Below, in pieces: positions 17,339 through 27,302 of a stretch of DNA of 64,000 nt. This stretch comes from a bacterium 1XD42-76 (GTDB taxonomy: Bacteria; Bacillota; Clostridia; Lachnospirales; Lachnospiraceae): assembly GCA_009917545.1 (NCBI GenBank), contig QZDW01000005.1:1-64000 (forward strand). The letters run 5' to 3'. Every line of letters begins with the position of its first letter. The stretch's first letter is position 1. Both the position numbers and the translations under genes were made by a program. The notes under the pieces are model-generated. The model saw nothing but the letters and a program-made list of their open reading frames with translations. It was not told the origin of the DNA and made no database searches.

Positions 17339-18550
17339 ATGTCTTACGCCTGGGCAATCACCACCCTTTTCGGCCTGTACTTTGTCGGTACTATCATCAG
17401 CCACGTGACAAAGGGAACCATAGGTTCTGCGCTGTTTGCCACGTTCGCCATGCTGTTTGCCTATAACTTAAATATCCTGCCCAAAGATGTCGTCCCTGCC
17501 GCTGACCTTGCCGGTATGTACGCACTTTTAAATCTGACGATCCTTATCCATGTCGGTTCCTCCTTTGATGTCAAAAAGCTTAAGAATGACTGGAGGCTTG
17601 TCGTCAGCGTTCTTGCCGGTATTGTGGGCATGGCGATTACGATCGTCGGCATCGGCAGCGTCCTCTTCGGACAGGAATTATCTGTCATGTCGTTCCCGAC
17701 ACTTGTCGGAGGCGCGATCGCTACCAACCTCATGACTCAGACCGCCACAGAGAAAGGCCTCATGGAGCTTGCCGCCATCGTCGTTCTTGTAAACAGCGTT
17801 CAGAGCTGGGTCGGTATGCCGCTCATCTCCTACGGTGTCAAAAAGGAGGCAAACCGTCTTCTTGCAGCATACCGTGAGACCGGAAAAGCCGTTTCCGCCA
17901 ATCGGTTTGCCTCTGTTGGCGCAACCGGTGCAGAGGAAGGCAATGTAAAACCGACCATCTTCGACCGCATTCTGCCAAAGCCGTGCCACAATATGTATTT
18001 TTATATGTTTCTTGCCTGCTTTTATGGCGCGGTCGCATCTGCAATCGCTGTTTATACCAGCAGCCTCACCGGCGGGATTGTCGGCGCCGCTTTGGTCGGT
18101 ATGTTTTTAGGATGTTTGCTGACTCAGGTTGGCCTGCTTCCCAAAGAACCGCTTGCCAAAGCCGGAATGCTGAATTTCATGATGTTCGTTCTTATTATGA
18201 CGATGCGCGGAAGCCTTGCCAGCCTTTCCTTAAGTACGCTTGTACAGTACCTGGTTCCTATCGTGGGACTCGTGGCGCTCGGAGCCGTCGGTATGCTTGT
18301 ACTGGTCATTCCGCTCGGCAAAAAGCTGGGCTATGCTACCGGTATGTGCTTTGCCTTCGGCATGGGCTGCTACTGCGGTTATCCGGGCAACTACCAGATC
18401 GCCAATGAGGTGATTGACGTCCTCGCCAGGACAGAGGAAGAGAATAAATACTTAAAAGATGAGATCCTGACCCGTGTGGTGGAAGGAAGCGTTGTTTCCG
18501 TTTCCATCACCAGCGTCGTGCTGGCAGGCTTCTTTATCAGCCTGATCTGA
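17339..18550 (+). CDS. Multi-span membrane transporter, ESS-like, unassigned substrate
   Basis: 403 very hydrophobic residues with around ten or more membrane segments. There is one large hydrophilic loop near residues 165-215 (KKEANRLLAAYRETGKAVSANRF...) and a glycine-rich end (FAFGMGCYCGYPGNYQIANEV). The pattern of two hydrophobic halves with a central loop recalls the glutamate:Na+ symporter (ESS) and related groups, but I cannot fix the family. Coupling to the M20 gene (3-nt gap) suggests import of an N-acyl amino acid or peptide. Confidence 0.7.
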   Translation: MSYAWAITTLFGLYFVGTIISHVTKGTIGSALFATFAMLFAYNLNILPKDVVPAADLAGMYALLNLTILIHVGSSFDVKKLKNDWRLVVSVLAGIVGMAITIVGIGSVLFGQELSVMSFPTLVGGAIATNLMTQTATEKGLMELAAIVVLVNSVQSWVGMPLISYGVKKEANRLLAAYRETGKAVSANRFASVGATGAEEGNVKPTIFDRILPKPCHNMYFYMFLACFYGAVASAIAVYTSSLTGGIVGAALVGMFLGCLLTQVGLLPKEPLAKAGMLNFMMFVLIMTMRGSLASLSLSTLVQYLVPIVGLVALGAVGMLVLVIPLGKKLGYATGMCFAFGMGCYCGYPGNYQIANEVIDVLARTEEENKYLKDEILTRVVEGSVVSVSITSVVLAGFFISLI

Positions 18551-18603
18551 GGAAATGCTTTCATCAGTGTTTCCCTGCGCACTGACACAGGACGAAAAAA
18601 CTG

Positions 18604-18640
18604 CGGAACAGAAAATCAGATTTTCTGTTCCGTTCTTTTT
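18604..18640 (+). terminator. Rho-independent terminator of the amidohydrolase/permease operon
   Basis: CGGAACAGAAAATC and GATTTTCTGTTCCG pair closely, followed by TTCTTTTT. Confidence 0.9.
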
Positions 18641-19099
18641 ATAAAAGGCAATTCCGAATTTTACGATCTACCCATCCCGTCTCTTTTTAACATGATGTCA
18701 TTCTGCTTTTCCTCCATCTGGAAAACGCTTCCCGACAGCTTTTTCCAGCTTCCCGCTCTCAGACAGAAAGCCAAAGCGGCCTGCTTCCCTGCCGATGCCC
18801 CGTCTGAAAGCGACGCATGCGTCCCGATTTTTCAAATCCGTCAGTCTCAATAGGAATTTTTTCTCATATAAAGCGCTGTGCCCTCCCGATATTCTTCCCA
18901 GCCAGAGCCCTATTCTATCTCTCTTCTGTGTCCCATTATAAAGAAAACAGGAAGAAATAGCAAGTTATTGGAAGAAAATTCAATTTTTTTGAAAGAATTC
19001 TTGCACAAAGGGAAGAATTGTGATAGGGTAATGAAAAGGGCGGGCACATTCTGTGGTCTGCTCTGTCACATTCTGAAAAGCACAGGAAAGGACAAACAA
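18641..19099 (+). other. Long leader/intergenic region before the purine permease
   Basis: About 460 nt without a credible gene. I looked for the conserved loops of a purine riboswitch, which often precedes such permeases, and did not find them. The region is C/T-rich in its first half and A-rich near 18940-19090. Confidence 0.5.
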
Positions 19100-20497
19100 A
19101 TGGAAACTTTTTTCAAAGTGAAGGAAAACGGGTCTGCGGTGAGAACCGAAGTGCTCGCAGGTCTGACGACCTTTATGGCAATGGCGTACATCCTGCTCGT
19201 CAATCCCGGCATGTTCGCAGAGCTCGGCACGGTATCGTTTGACGCGGTCTATATTGCGACAGCCATTTCCGCAGTCGTCGGAACGGTTCTGATCGGCATG
19301 TTAGCCAACCTGCCTCTTGCGCAGGCACCCGGCATGGGCTTAAATGCCTTTTTCGTCTATACAGTCTGCTTCGGCTTTGGCTTAACGTATGCCAATGCGC
19401 TACTGCTCGTTCTGCTCGACGGCATCATTTTTATCCTGCTGACTATGACAGGGCTGCGGCGAAAGATCTTTGAAGCCATTCCAAAATGTGTACGCATCGC
19501 GATCCCGGCAGGTATCGGTCTGTTTATCGCGTTTATTGGACTGCAGAATGCGGGGCTGGTAATCAATAACGCCTCCACCTGTGTATCACTCGCAAGTTTT
19601 AATGTATTTAACGGTACGGCGACATGGGCGAGTGTTATGCCGCTTTTAGTCACGATATTTACTCTGATCGCCATCGCGGTCATGTCCATCAGGAGAATCC
19701 GCGGGGCCGTGCTCTGGGGGATTCTGGGCGGCTCGGTCGTCTATTATCTGCTTGGCTCTACGATTCCTGGTTTCTATGACGGATTCGGTGCGAATTTTAA
19801 CATGAACCCGATCGCTGCGTTCGGCGATTTCTTTTCTCTGGCATTCTGTAAGGTTTTTACAGAGGGATTCGATTTTTCCGGCTATCTTGCAGAGCACAGC
19901 TCTCTGGAGCTTGGTGTGCTGATTGCAACGACAGCGCTCGCATTCTGCATGGTTGATATGTTTGATACACTGGGCACGCTCTACGGCGCCTGTGCAAGGG
20001 GCGGGCTTTTGACTCGTGAGGGCGAGGTTCCGAATATGGATAAGGCAATGCTTGCAGACGCCGTGGCAACGACCTTCGGCGCTGTCTGCGGCACCTCGAC
20101 CGTGACAACGTTTGTGGAGTCCTCCGCAGGCGTGGCGGAAGGCGGAAGAACCGGGCTCGCGGCCATCGCAACCGGCGCATTCTTCTTTATTGCCATGTTC
20201 TTAAGCCCGATTGCCAAACTGATTCCGGGGGCGGCAACGGCGGCTGCACTCATCTATGTCGGCATCCTGATGATGAACTGTGTCAGAGAGATCGACTGGA
20301 AAGAAATCGATGTGGCGGTTCCGGCCTTTATGGCAGTCGCAATGATGCCGATGACCTACAATATCAGCTATGGCATCGCTTTCGGACTGATCTCCTATAT
20401 CTTTATCAGACTCTTTACCGGCAGGTCAAAGGATATCCAGGCCGGCACCTGGGTGATCGGGATTTTATTTACGGTCATGTTCTTTGTGACACACTAA
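19100..20497 (+). CDS. NCS2-family purine permease (AzgA/PbuG-like)
   Basis: 465 residues beginning METFFKVKENGSAVRTEVLAGLTTFMAMAYILLVNP, the standard N-terminus of AzgA-type hypoxanthine/guanine/adenine permeases. Further family marks are AQAPGMGLNAFFVYTVCFGFG (substrate-site segment), DMFDTLGTLYGACARGG and GAVCGTSTVTTFVESSAGVAEGGRTGLAA. About 12-14 membrane spans. The ATG at 19100 follows CAGGAAAGGACAAACAA; the upstream 74 codons of open frame are not expected in the family. Confidence 0.93.
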   Translation: METFFKVKENGSAVRTEVLAGLTTFMAMAYILLVNPGMFAELGTVSFDAVYIATAISAVVGTVLIGMLANLPLAQAPGMGLNAFFVYTVCFGFGLTYANALLLVLLDGIIFILLTMTGLRRKIFEAIPKCVRIAIPAGIGLFIAFIGLQNAGLVINNASTCVSLASFNVFNGTATWASVMPLLVTIFTLIAIAVMSIRRIRGAVLWGILGGSVVYYLLGSTIPGFYDGFGANFNMNPIAAFGDFFSLAFCKVFTEGFDFSGYLAEHSSLELGVLIATTALAFCMVDMFDTLGTLYGACARGGLLTREGEVPNMDKAMLADAVATTFGAVCGTSTVTTFVESSAGVAEGGRTGLAAIATGAFFFIAMFLSPIAKLIPGAATAAALIYVGILMMNCVREIDWKEIDVAVPAFMAVAMMPMTYNISYGIAFGLISYIFIRLFTGRSKDIQAGTWVIGILFTVMFFVTH

Positions 20498-20529
20498 AAA
20501 AGGACAAAAGGCCAGCCTTCCCGCATTGG

Positions 20530-20775
20530 TCAGAAAGTATACCGGTCGGAAAATATATCTTCCGGAAACGATATCGGTCGAAAAACGTATCCCGGGGAAT
20601 CGCGAAGAGCAGTCAGCGTATCCCCGGCCTCCAGATATCCGAAGGTGTCCTTTGTCTCCGGCCAGTAAGGCAGGCCCTTCCCGTTTACATCTCCGGTATG
20701 GGTAAAATGATTCCGGTACGCCCCGAACAGCCCCGGGTATCTGTAATCCTGTTCGCTCCAGGGGATATGCACCCG
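20530..20775 (-). pseudogene. C-terminal fragment of an unidentified protein
   Basis: The minus frame reads SEQDYRYPGLFGAYRNHF, then GDVNGKGLPYWPETKDTFGYLEAGD and SPGYVFRPISFPEDIFSDRYTF before a stop. It has a natural amino acid mix and a long open stretch, but no start and no family I recognise. It abuts the MATE remnant upstream, so it was fused to it by deletion. Confidence 0.35.
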
Positions 20776-21620
20776 CCGCACTACTCCAACAGCAGCTTGC
20801 GTGTCCTCCATCTCACACTGGCAAAGAACACACTGCACACTACAGTCGGCAGCGTCCTGGAAAATGAGGTTCCCCAAAAATAACCGATGACGCCCATCCC
20901 CATCACATTGGCGAGCAACAGGCTGAATCCCACCCGACACACCACACCGTCCAGGAGGCCGATCAGAAAACCAAGGGACGCAAAACCGGATCCTGTCACC
21001 ATTGACTGCAGTGCTCCGCCGCCTCCATCTTAAAGACAGCCAACAGAAGAATATCAAAGAAAATATAATTAAAGCTCCTACGATGATAAACATCAGCGGC
21101 TTTCTGGATTCCCTCATTCCGCGGAGCGCACCGCAGACAGCATTGTATCCAAAGATAAACGGCATCTTTAGCGTCGTGATAATCATGTATACCGAAATCT
21201 GCCCGAAGGCCTCAGCGGGGCAATTAAAACTGCCAGATCTGCCGGTAGCCAAACAGCATCACACCAGGACACCCAAAAGGAATCACAAATATGAGTGTAA
21301 GCAGCGTACTGACCGTCTCCTTCGTCTGCCCCTTCCTGCCCGCACCTACGAGCTGGGTAATATAGATCTGGCCCGCCGTGGCAAAGGCAGTGGCGATGGG
21401 CATCATAAGATCCGACACCTCGCCGCCGGTGGATACGCCAATCGTCCCACACACTTCCCATGTAACGCCCGACGATTACCAGATCAACTATCGAATAGAG
21501 CTGCCGGGTGAGACTGAAAAAGACAATCAGGATGGCAAACACGACCAGGATATGCATGATATTCCCGTTCAGAAGGTCGATTCCCATCGCCTTCGCGGTC
21601 GCCTTGCGGGCGCTCATGAC
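20776..21620 (-). pseudogene. MATE-family efflux transporter, multiply frameshifted
   Basis: Three frames together give a MATE protein. First comes LVVFAILIVFFSLTRQLYSIVDLVIVGRYMG (spans 1-2), next GGEVSDLMMPIATAFATAGQIYITQLVGAGRKGQ with LTLIFVIPFGCPGVMLFGY, then FGYNAVCGALRGMRESRKPLMFIIVGA, and last LGFLIGLLDGVVCRVGFSLLLANVMGMGVIGYFWG. RALRGMGDxxxP-like and AQxxGAGR-like signatures identify the family. At least three indels and some missing sequence make it non-functional. Confidence 0.8.
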
Positions 21621-22133
21621 AGCAGGTGGGATACATTTTACTATAGGTATTGGTAATCAAAAATCTTTCTCCCAACCCCGCGCAAACCGCTTCCACATCC
21701 ACATCCTGCGATTTAGCCGCAAAAAATCCGTCCTTTCCCTCGAAAACATTGGTCGTCCCCTCCATGCCCTCTCGCGCATAGTAGACGGCCGCCATCCCAC
21801 TGGCCGCGGCATTCCCCACCATTCACACTTGGAAAGCTGTCCTGTCACTGTGGCCTCCATGAGGCCGGAGGCATAAGGCCCCGCGAGGCCCAGGGCGTTC
21901 GCAATCTGTTCTTTTGTGAGCCCCAGAAGCCTACCTGCTGCAGCCGCGGCCCCCATCCCCTGCGCTTTGCACGTAGTAAGGAACTGATCGCGGCAGACCC
22001 AGTTCCCCGCTCCTGCCAGAATGGCCCCGACTGAATCAAGAATCCGTTCTTTCGCCAGTGAGACGATATCCCCCGGCAGATCTTCAAACATTGTGCGGTA
22101 AATAAAATCGGCAAATCGTTCTGTCAGCATCAT
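21621..22133 (-). pseudogene. MmgE/PrpD-family gene, internally deleted and frameshifted
   Basis: It starts LTERFADFIYRTMFEDLPGDIVSLAKERILDSVGAILAG, the usual N-terminus of MmgE/PrpD (2-methylcitrate dehydratase-like) proteins. It then jumps to GAAAAAGRLLGLTKEQIANALGLAGPYASGLME, skipping about 80 residues, and after a frameshift continues GMEGTTNVFEGKDGFF. It runs directly into the MATE remnant. Normal length is about 450 residues; less than 170 remain. Confidence 0.8.
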
Positions 22134-22296
22134 ACTTACTTCCTCCTGTCCGTCATTTCTCCGGTTTTCGGAACGCCTCCCCTTCCTTTTTTCCGAAGTA
22201 TCCCATTTTCTATTCCTGAACGCCCTTTTCCTGTCACATCGGAGCGTTTCTTCCCCTTCCTTGAACTCCTTCTTTTTCCTGATTTCCGGAATTTTC

Positions 22297-22325
22297 TTGA
22301 AACCGCATCTTCCCTGTGATAAAAT
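22297..22325 (+). promoter_or_regulatory. Promoter of the aroM-family gene
   Basis: TTGAAA, a 17-nt spacer and TAAAAT. About 110 nt of leader follow to the ATG at 22437. The remaining 22134-22296 is low-complexity C/T-rich DNA without a gene. Confidence 0.65.
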
Positions 22326-22436
22326 CAGATTATGATGTTGGGATCAAAAGGTATTTTGACCCCTGTGATACCACAGATTGCTCTGCATTTCATGCTCATG
22401 CAGTCCTAAACCACCTCATCCACAAAGGAGCTTCGT

Positions 22437-23096
22437 ATGAAAAAAATTGGTGCAATTACCGTCGGGCAGTCTCCGCGGACCGACCTGATTCCGGAAATGG
22501 AACCCATCCTCGGCGATACGGTTGAAATCATCCAGATGGGCGGCCTTGACGGCCTTACCAGGGAAGAGATTGCCGCCTTCCGCCCACGTCCCAACGACTA
22601 TGTGCTGGTGTCAAGACTGGCTGACGGGACATCTGTAAGTTTTGGCGAATCTTATGTACTGCCCCGTATGCAGGAGTGTATCCATCGTCTGGAAGATAAG
22701 GGCGTCTCCCTGATCCTCTTCCTCTGTACCGGACAGTTTCCGGATTTTGAATCCAAAGTCCCGCTCATCTTTCCCAATAACCTCCTTTATGGAGTTGTCC
22801 CTGCTGTCAAGAGCCATTTTCTCACTGTCCTCACCCCGGCTAAAGAGCAGGTGGAGCAGGGCATCCAAAAATGGTCGCCCCATACCGGCCATGTCCATAT
22901 GATTCCTGTTTCTCCTTATGACGGGCCGGATACAGTCCTTTCAGCCGCACAGGCGATCCCCGCCGAAACCGATCTCATCCTTCTCGATTGCATCGGTTAT
23001 ACGGTGGAAATGAAAAAGAGGATACAGGAGCTTACCGGCAAACCCGTTATCCTTCCCCGTACCCTCACGGCCCGCATTCTCTGCGAACTGGTGTAA
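22437..23096 (+). CDS. AroM-family protein
   Basis: 219 residues with the AroM start MKKIGAITVGQSPRTDLIPEM and inner signatures VSRLADGTSVSFGE, ILFLCTGQFPDF and LILLDCIGYTVEMKK. The fold resembles Asp/Glu racemase-like proteins, with Cys positions in LLCTG- and LDCIG-type loops; the reaction is not established. AroM homologues often sit near M20 hydrolases and amino acid catabolic genes, as here. It is the only intact gene in the 20.5-25.2 kb graveyard, with its own promoter. Confidence 0.88.
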   Translation: MKKIGAITVGQSPRTDLIPEMEPILGDTVEIIQMGGLDGLTREEIAAFRPRPNDYVLVSRLADGTSVSFGESYVLPRMQECIHRLEDKGVSLILFLCTGQFPDFESKVPLIFPNNLLYGVVPAVKSHFLTVLTPAKEQVEQGIQKWSPHTGHVHMIPVSPYDGPDTVLSAAQAIPAETDLILLDCIGYTVEMKKRIQELTGKPVILPRTLTARILCELV

Positions 23097-23128
23097 AAGC
23101 CTGCCCGCAGAGGATGCTGCCTGCGCCG

Positions 23129-23734
23129 TTATTTTAACAGCATGCTTTCACAAAGCTCCCTGTCCAGGACAATCCGGCCTTCTTTCCTGGACGGGGCTTT
23201 GGAGGCCGTCAATGCTGGATAGCCCACGCAGACGCTTCCGAAGATATCCTCGTCCTCTCCAAGGCCCAGACGGAAAAAGATCTCCCGCACGGCCGGAACA
23301 TCTGTAAGCCAGTGCGGCTGGTTGCTCCAGCAGGCTCCACGGCCGATTGCACTGGCAGCCAGCAGAATATTTTCCAGCCCTGTACAGCAGTTTGCCATAC
23401 TGTTACTATGGTATCTGGGGGCCGCCGCACAGATTAACGTCGGCGCACGGAAAATAAAATGATATCCTTCCTGCCTTGCCCGCCGGATCCCTTTCGCCAT
23501 CATCTCGCCTTCTGCAATCTCTCTGGCCGCCAGCTCATCACGGATGACTGTATTTAACTTCTCCAGGAGCCGCGGATCCTGTATCATCAGAAAGCGGCTG
23601 TTCTGTAGATTGCCGCCGGTCGGCGCATAAAGGGCGCATTCCAGCAAAATCTTTCATTCCTCATCTTGAATCTGTCCTGCATGATATGCGCGGACACTTC
23701 GCCTTTTGAGTATGGTTTCAATCACCGGATTCAT
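23129..23734 (-). pseudogene. Nitroreductase-family gene with in-frame TGA
   Basis: From an ATG at 23734 the frame reads MNPVIETILKRRSVRAYHAGQIQDEE, stops at TGA (23654-23656), and continues in the same frame KILLECALYAPTGGNLQNSR...GRGACWSNQPHW to 23129. RRSVRAY and APTGGNLQ are flavin-binding signatures of nitroreductases. The TGA stands where the family has a leucine (EELKKILE-like), so TTA/TTG to TGA is the simplest cause. A TTG two codons later could start a shortened product lacking the FMN-binding arginines. Confidence 0.75.
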
Positions 23735-23749
23735 CGTTTTCCGCTTTCT

Positions 23750-24024
23750 TATATAATTTTCCGTGGTAATTTCGCCACAGGTGAGTAAACAAAATGGTTA
23801 AACGGTGTAAAACGGTTTACAAATTCCCAGACTTTTTCCCGATCTGTATGGAAAATATGGGGGCCATATTGATGCACCTCGATCCCTTCTGCTTCCGAAC
23901 TGTAGATATTCCCTCCAATATGATCCCGCTTTTCAAGTACCATACAATGACAGCCTTTTTCTGTCATGACACTGGCAAATACAGCCCCCGCAAGGCCTGC
24001 CCCGACAATCAGATAATCTAACAT
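23750..24024 (-). pseudogene. glf: UDP-galactopyranose mutase (Glf), N-terminal fragment
   Basis: MLDYLIVGAGLAGAVFASVMTEKG is the FAD-binding start of Glf, followed by EKRDHIGGNIYSSEAEGIEVHQYGPHIFHTD and FNHFVYSPVA. After a one-base shift the family's NYHGKLY is readable at 23753-23770, then the sequence runs into the nitroreductase gene. Only about 90 of roughly 370 residues remain. Upstream GGGAG fits a ribosome binding site. Confidence 0.8.
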
Positions 24025-24334
24025 GTTACGATTTCTCCCACGATTTGCGTTTGTCCTGCACCTGGCATCCCGACGCGTATTTTCTAATAAGACATATTTG
24101 GCCATCCTCCCGGATGGTGCTGGCAGGCCATTCGTACCTGCCGGCTTCGCTCTCGGTACTTCTTCCTCTCGAAAGTTCCCAAGGGTCCTGGCATACCCAA
24201 TCCCCGACTCCTTCATGGAACTGGCTTCCAATGCCGTTTTGATTTTTCTATCATAAAGAATGTTTCCGTGTTCCTGTTCCCGTCTCCGGCTTCGGTTAAA
24301 CGTATCCGTATGACATGTTCATCCACGGAATCTT

Positions 24335-25174
24335 TCATAATGAACCATTTTCTTCCCGCTGCTCATGTCCCCGTTTCCGCACATTGACAGCGGTGTTTTG
24401 CCTTTCGGGCAGCTCCATACCGTAGGATGGGCAGCGGAATATCCCTTCATCCTTTTTCCCGTCCGCCCCGCAGCAGCTGCACTGGATACTGATCCCTTTG
24501 CCGAATACCTCGACCAGCTCGACCGAACGCTCCCGGTATTTCTGCGCCAGCCTGCTCTTCACGAAGCCTTTCTGCCACATACTGACCGTGGCATTCACTC
24601 TGCGGTTGTGACCGGCTTTCGATTTGACGGGCAGTCTGGGGACTGTCCTGATGGCGGCGTACCTGTCTGCGCAGATACTGGTTCGGCCTGTGTGGATCCA
24701 CCCCTGCGCAGACAGCCGCATATTTCTCGCCCCAGATTTCTGACAAAGCCAGCTTTTTCCCTGTCAGAATCAACTCAAAACAATCGCTCTGCTTCATAAC
24801 AAACCGCAGATAATGCCTGTCATCCGATGTCAGATTCGGGTGTTCCCGGACATTTTTTCAATCTGGCTTTTGGTACGTGCCCATTAGCTCTTAATATCTC
24901 CCAGAGCATCAAAGACAGATAAATAGAAATACACGGATGGGAGCCCCAGACTTTTCCTGAGTCCGCTTTTTGTCATTTCATTCTGTATCGTATAACCCGG
25001 ACAGAGCTTTGGAAGGCTGTGAATCCCGCTGTATCGGTCATAAACGTAATTTTTGACCGTACGGCAGTCTCCGGCGCATTCAGAAAGATCACGTTTTTCG
25101 CAGACTGCCATAGTCTGCAAAAAGCAGATCGCCGAATGTTTCTGCACAGGGCCGTCTGTGGATATTCCTATCAT
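24335..25174 (-). pseudogene. tnpB: IS200/IS605-type TnpB (OrfB) gene, frameshifted
   Basis: The N-terminal part reads VKNYVYDRYSGIHSLPKLCPGYTIQNEMTKSGLRKSLGLPSVYFYLSVFDALGDIKS. After a frame change it continues DDRHYLRF-MKQSDCFELILTGKKLALSEIWGEKYAAVC. The end is a zinc-ribbon segment CSCCGADGKKDEGIFRCPSYGMELPERQNTAVNVRKRG. This is the TnpB layout; the last zinc pair reads CPSY instead of CPSC. TnpA is absent. Several frameshifts make it a relic of an RNA-guided nuclease gene. Confidence 0.7.
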
Positions 25175-25662
25175 AAATTAAGAACATTTCCATATGTGTT
25201 ATGCAGGCTTTATTATAAAGCTTGCTGTTTGTGTTGTAGCAAGGCCGGACAATCAGGTTTGATTTGGGCAGTAACCTTCCTGTACCCACGGGTGAGCGAG
25301 CCACTATGAATGAAAGTAGTTATGGCACATTGGGCATCCCTGAATTTATGCCGCCTGTCGGCGGCGGACTTTCACAGTAAAAAGACCGGATCACCCTGTT
25401 TCAGGAATATCCGGCCACTTCCTAAGAAGCAAACAATACTCGCTTTTTAATTTGACTGAGACTGATATCAAATGTCGCGATGTTGGCACAAACACAGGCT
25501 ATGCTGTCAAAGGGGTTATTTTGCAGATATATTTACATCAGCAAGAAACTATAGAGATGGTATGGAATCTGGTATTGCGCCAAGAGAGGAATGTCAATGA
25601 TTGTTGAATTTATAGAATGAAAATACCGGTGAAAGATTGTAGCTGCAGTAATCTTTGTCATT
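25175..25662. other. Intergenic region between TnpB relic and IS256 element
   Basis: No gene seen. It contains CGGCGGACTTTCACAGTAAAAA (25367-25388), a close match to a stretch near 32487-32508, and an inverted pair CCGGAT/ATCCGG around 25386-25414. Confidence 0.5.
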
Positions 25663-25670
25663 GTCAGCGG
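25663..25670. repeat. Left target-site duplication of the IS256-family element
   Basis: TGTCAGCG is repeated exactly at 27303-27310, on the other side of the element. Confidence 0.9.
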
Positions 25671-25947
25671 AGGCTGTAAAAAATCTTGTGTCTATGGATA
25701 AAAAATTTTTTTGATATGAATCAGATATGTAGAAAACTGTTGTCGAATAGGAATGGCTTTATGGTGTCGAATTTCTTTTTCTAATAATAGTATTGCCAGT
25801 AATTATGCTTTTATACATCTTTTTTGATTTTTTTGCACACCAACCAAGATATCAGCAGCAAGGAAGATTTTTGTGGGCTCTGCCCACACCCGGTCTCCGG
25901 AATAAGACTGGGGATTTCTGGCAATACTGCTAATGTCGATGGAGTAA

Positions 25948-25987
25948 GGCTGGAACAGTTTATGGTATATGGCATACTGTTCCAGCC
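25948..25987 (-). terminator. Stem-loop just downstream of the transposase stop
   Basis: Perfect 12-bp arms GGCTGGAACAGT and ACTGTTCCAGCC with a 16-nt loop. No T-tract follows on the minus strand, so it may block readthrough into the gene rather than terminate it. Confidence 0.5.
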
Positions 25988-25994
25988 TTTGCGT

Positions 25995-27209
25995 TTACAG
26001 CTGCTGGGTGAGCCTGTCCCCATAAAGGACAATCATCTGGTTAAGTACCTGATCCCAGTTCCGGTAACGCTGCGTCCATTTTTTGATCACGTTCCTACTG
26101 GCAAGATAGAGCATTTTTTCCAGTGCGGCGTCGCTGGGAAATACACTTTTTGTTTTCGTCACCTTTCGGTACTGGCGGTTGAGCCCCTCTATGATATTCG
26201 TGGTATACATGATGCGCCGGATGTCATCGGAGAACTGGAAGAAGGAGCTGACGCCCTCCCAGTTGTTTTCCCAATTGCTGACAGCATAGGGATATTTCCT
26301 TCCCCATTTCTCTTTGATTTTCTCAAGCTCCGAGAGGGCAGACGTCTCATTGGGGGCATTGTATACTGACTTGAAATCGGAGGAAAACTTCTTCAGGTCA
26401 CTGTAATTGACATATTTGAATGAATTACGGAGCATATGGATGACACACCTCTGGATCTGTGCATCAGGGTAGACTGCATTTATCGCTTCCTTAAATCCTG
26501 CAAGACCATCCACGCAGAAGAACAGCACGTCCTGTACGCCCCGATTTTTCAGGTCATTCAACATCCCCAGCCAGAACTTGCTGGTTTCATTGGCTCCTAC
26601 GGTAATGCTCAGGATATCTTTATAGCCGTCTGCGGTGATGCCGAGAACGATATAGGCGGCACGGCTTAAGATGCGTCCGTCCTCCTTGACCTTATAATGG
26701 ATACAGTCCATAAATACAAAAGGATAGACTGGATTTAATGGGCGTGACTGCCACTCTTTGATCTCGGGAAGTATCCTGTCTGTGATCTTACTGACCATTT
26801 CAGCAGACAGTTCCATGCCGTAAAGCTCCTGTATCTGGTCGTGGATATCCCTTGTACTCATCCCTCTTGCATAGAGAGAAATCACTTTTTCTTCAATGCC
26901 GGAGATATCCCTCTGATATTTAGGGATGAGCTTTGGCTCGAATTCTCCTTCCCGGTCTCTTGGGACATCGATCTGGAATTCCCCATACTGGCTTTTTACT
27001 GTTTTAGGCGATTGGCCATTTCTCTTATTGGAGGTGATGACATCACCCTTCTGGTTCTTTTCGTAGCCAAGGGAAACATCCAGTTCCGCTTCCATAAGTT
27101 CCTGCAGGATATCCTTGAAGCTGTCCCGTAGCAGACTGTAGACATCAGCTACGCTTTTTAAGTTGTTATCTGCAAGAATCTGTCGTATTTGTTGTTTTGT
27201 TGCTGGCAT
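25995..27209 (-). CDS. IS256-family (Mutator-type) transposase
   Basis: 404 residues, full length. The DDE catalytic core is visible: first Asp in FVFMDCIHYKVKEDG, second in FFCVDGLAGFKEAINAVYPDAQIQRCVIHMLRNS, and Glu in MYTTNIIEGLNRQYRK. The IQRCVIHMxRN signature is typical of the family. The N-terminal part (KQQIRQILADNNLKSVADVYSLLRDSF) binds the ends. AAGGAGGTTTTTTATGCC provides the start. Confidence 0.97.
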   Translation of the reverse strand: MPATKQQIRQILADNNLKSVADVYSLLRDSFKDILQELMEAELDVSLGYEKNQKGDVITSNKRNGQSPKTVKSQYGEFQIDVPRDREGEFEPKLIPKYQRDISGIEEKVISLYARGMSTRDIHDQIQELYGMELSAEMVSKITDRILPEIKEWQSRPLNPVYPFVFMDCIHYKVKEDGRILSRAAYIVLGITADGYKDILSITVGANETSKFWLGMLNDLKNRGVQDVLFFCVDGLAGFKEAINAVYPDAQIQRCVIHMLRNSFKYVNYSDLKKFSSDFKSVYNAPNETSALSELEKIKEKWGRKYPYAVSNWENNWEGVSSFFQFSDDIRRIMYTTNIIEGLNRQYRKVTKTKSVFPSDAALEKMLYLASRNVIKKWTQRYRNWDQVLNQMIVLYGDRLTQQL

Positions 27210-27302
27210 AAAAAACCTCCTTTTCGATAAGAATTGTCATATCTTGATTCTTACCAAAAAAGAGGTGGTTCTTTCCAAAGACACAAGCTATTTTACACTA
27301 CC

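Larger units (their letters stand above)
25671..27302 (-). mobile_element. IS256-family insertion sequence
   Basis: Imperfect terminal inverted repeats of about 28 bp bound the element: GAGGCTGTAAAAAATCTTGT at 25671 and, reading inward on the minus strand, GGTAGTGTAAAATAGCTTGT ending at 27302. Eight-base direct repeats TGTCAGCG flank it. Length is 1632 bp with one transposase gene and about 320 bp of non-coding DNA on its 3' side. Intact transposase plus intact target duplication indicate a recent insertion. Confidence 0.93.

Noticed and set aside
18641-19099. Possible purine riboswitch before the NCS2 permease
   Set aside because: The conserved loop sequences and flanking stems of purine riboswitches could not be found.
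23654-23656. TGA as selenocysteine codon in the nitroreductase
   Set aside because: The position corresponds to a non-catalytic leucine and no selenocysteine insertion hairpin is apparent.
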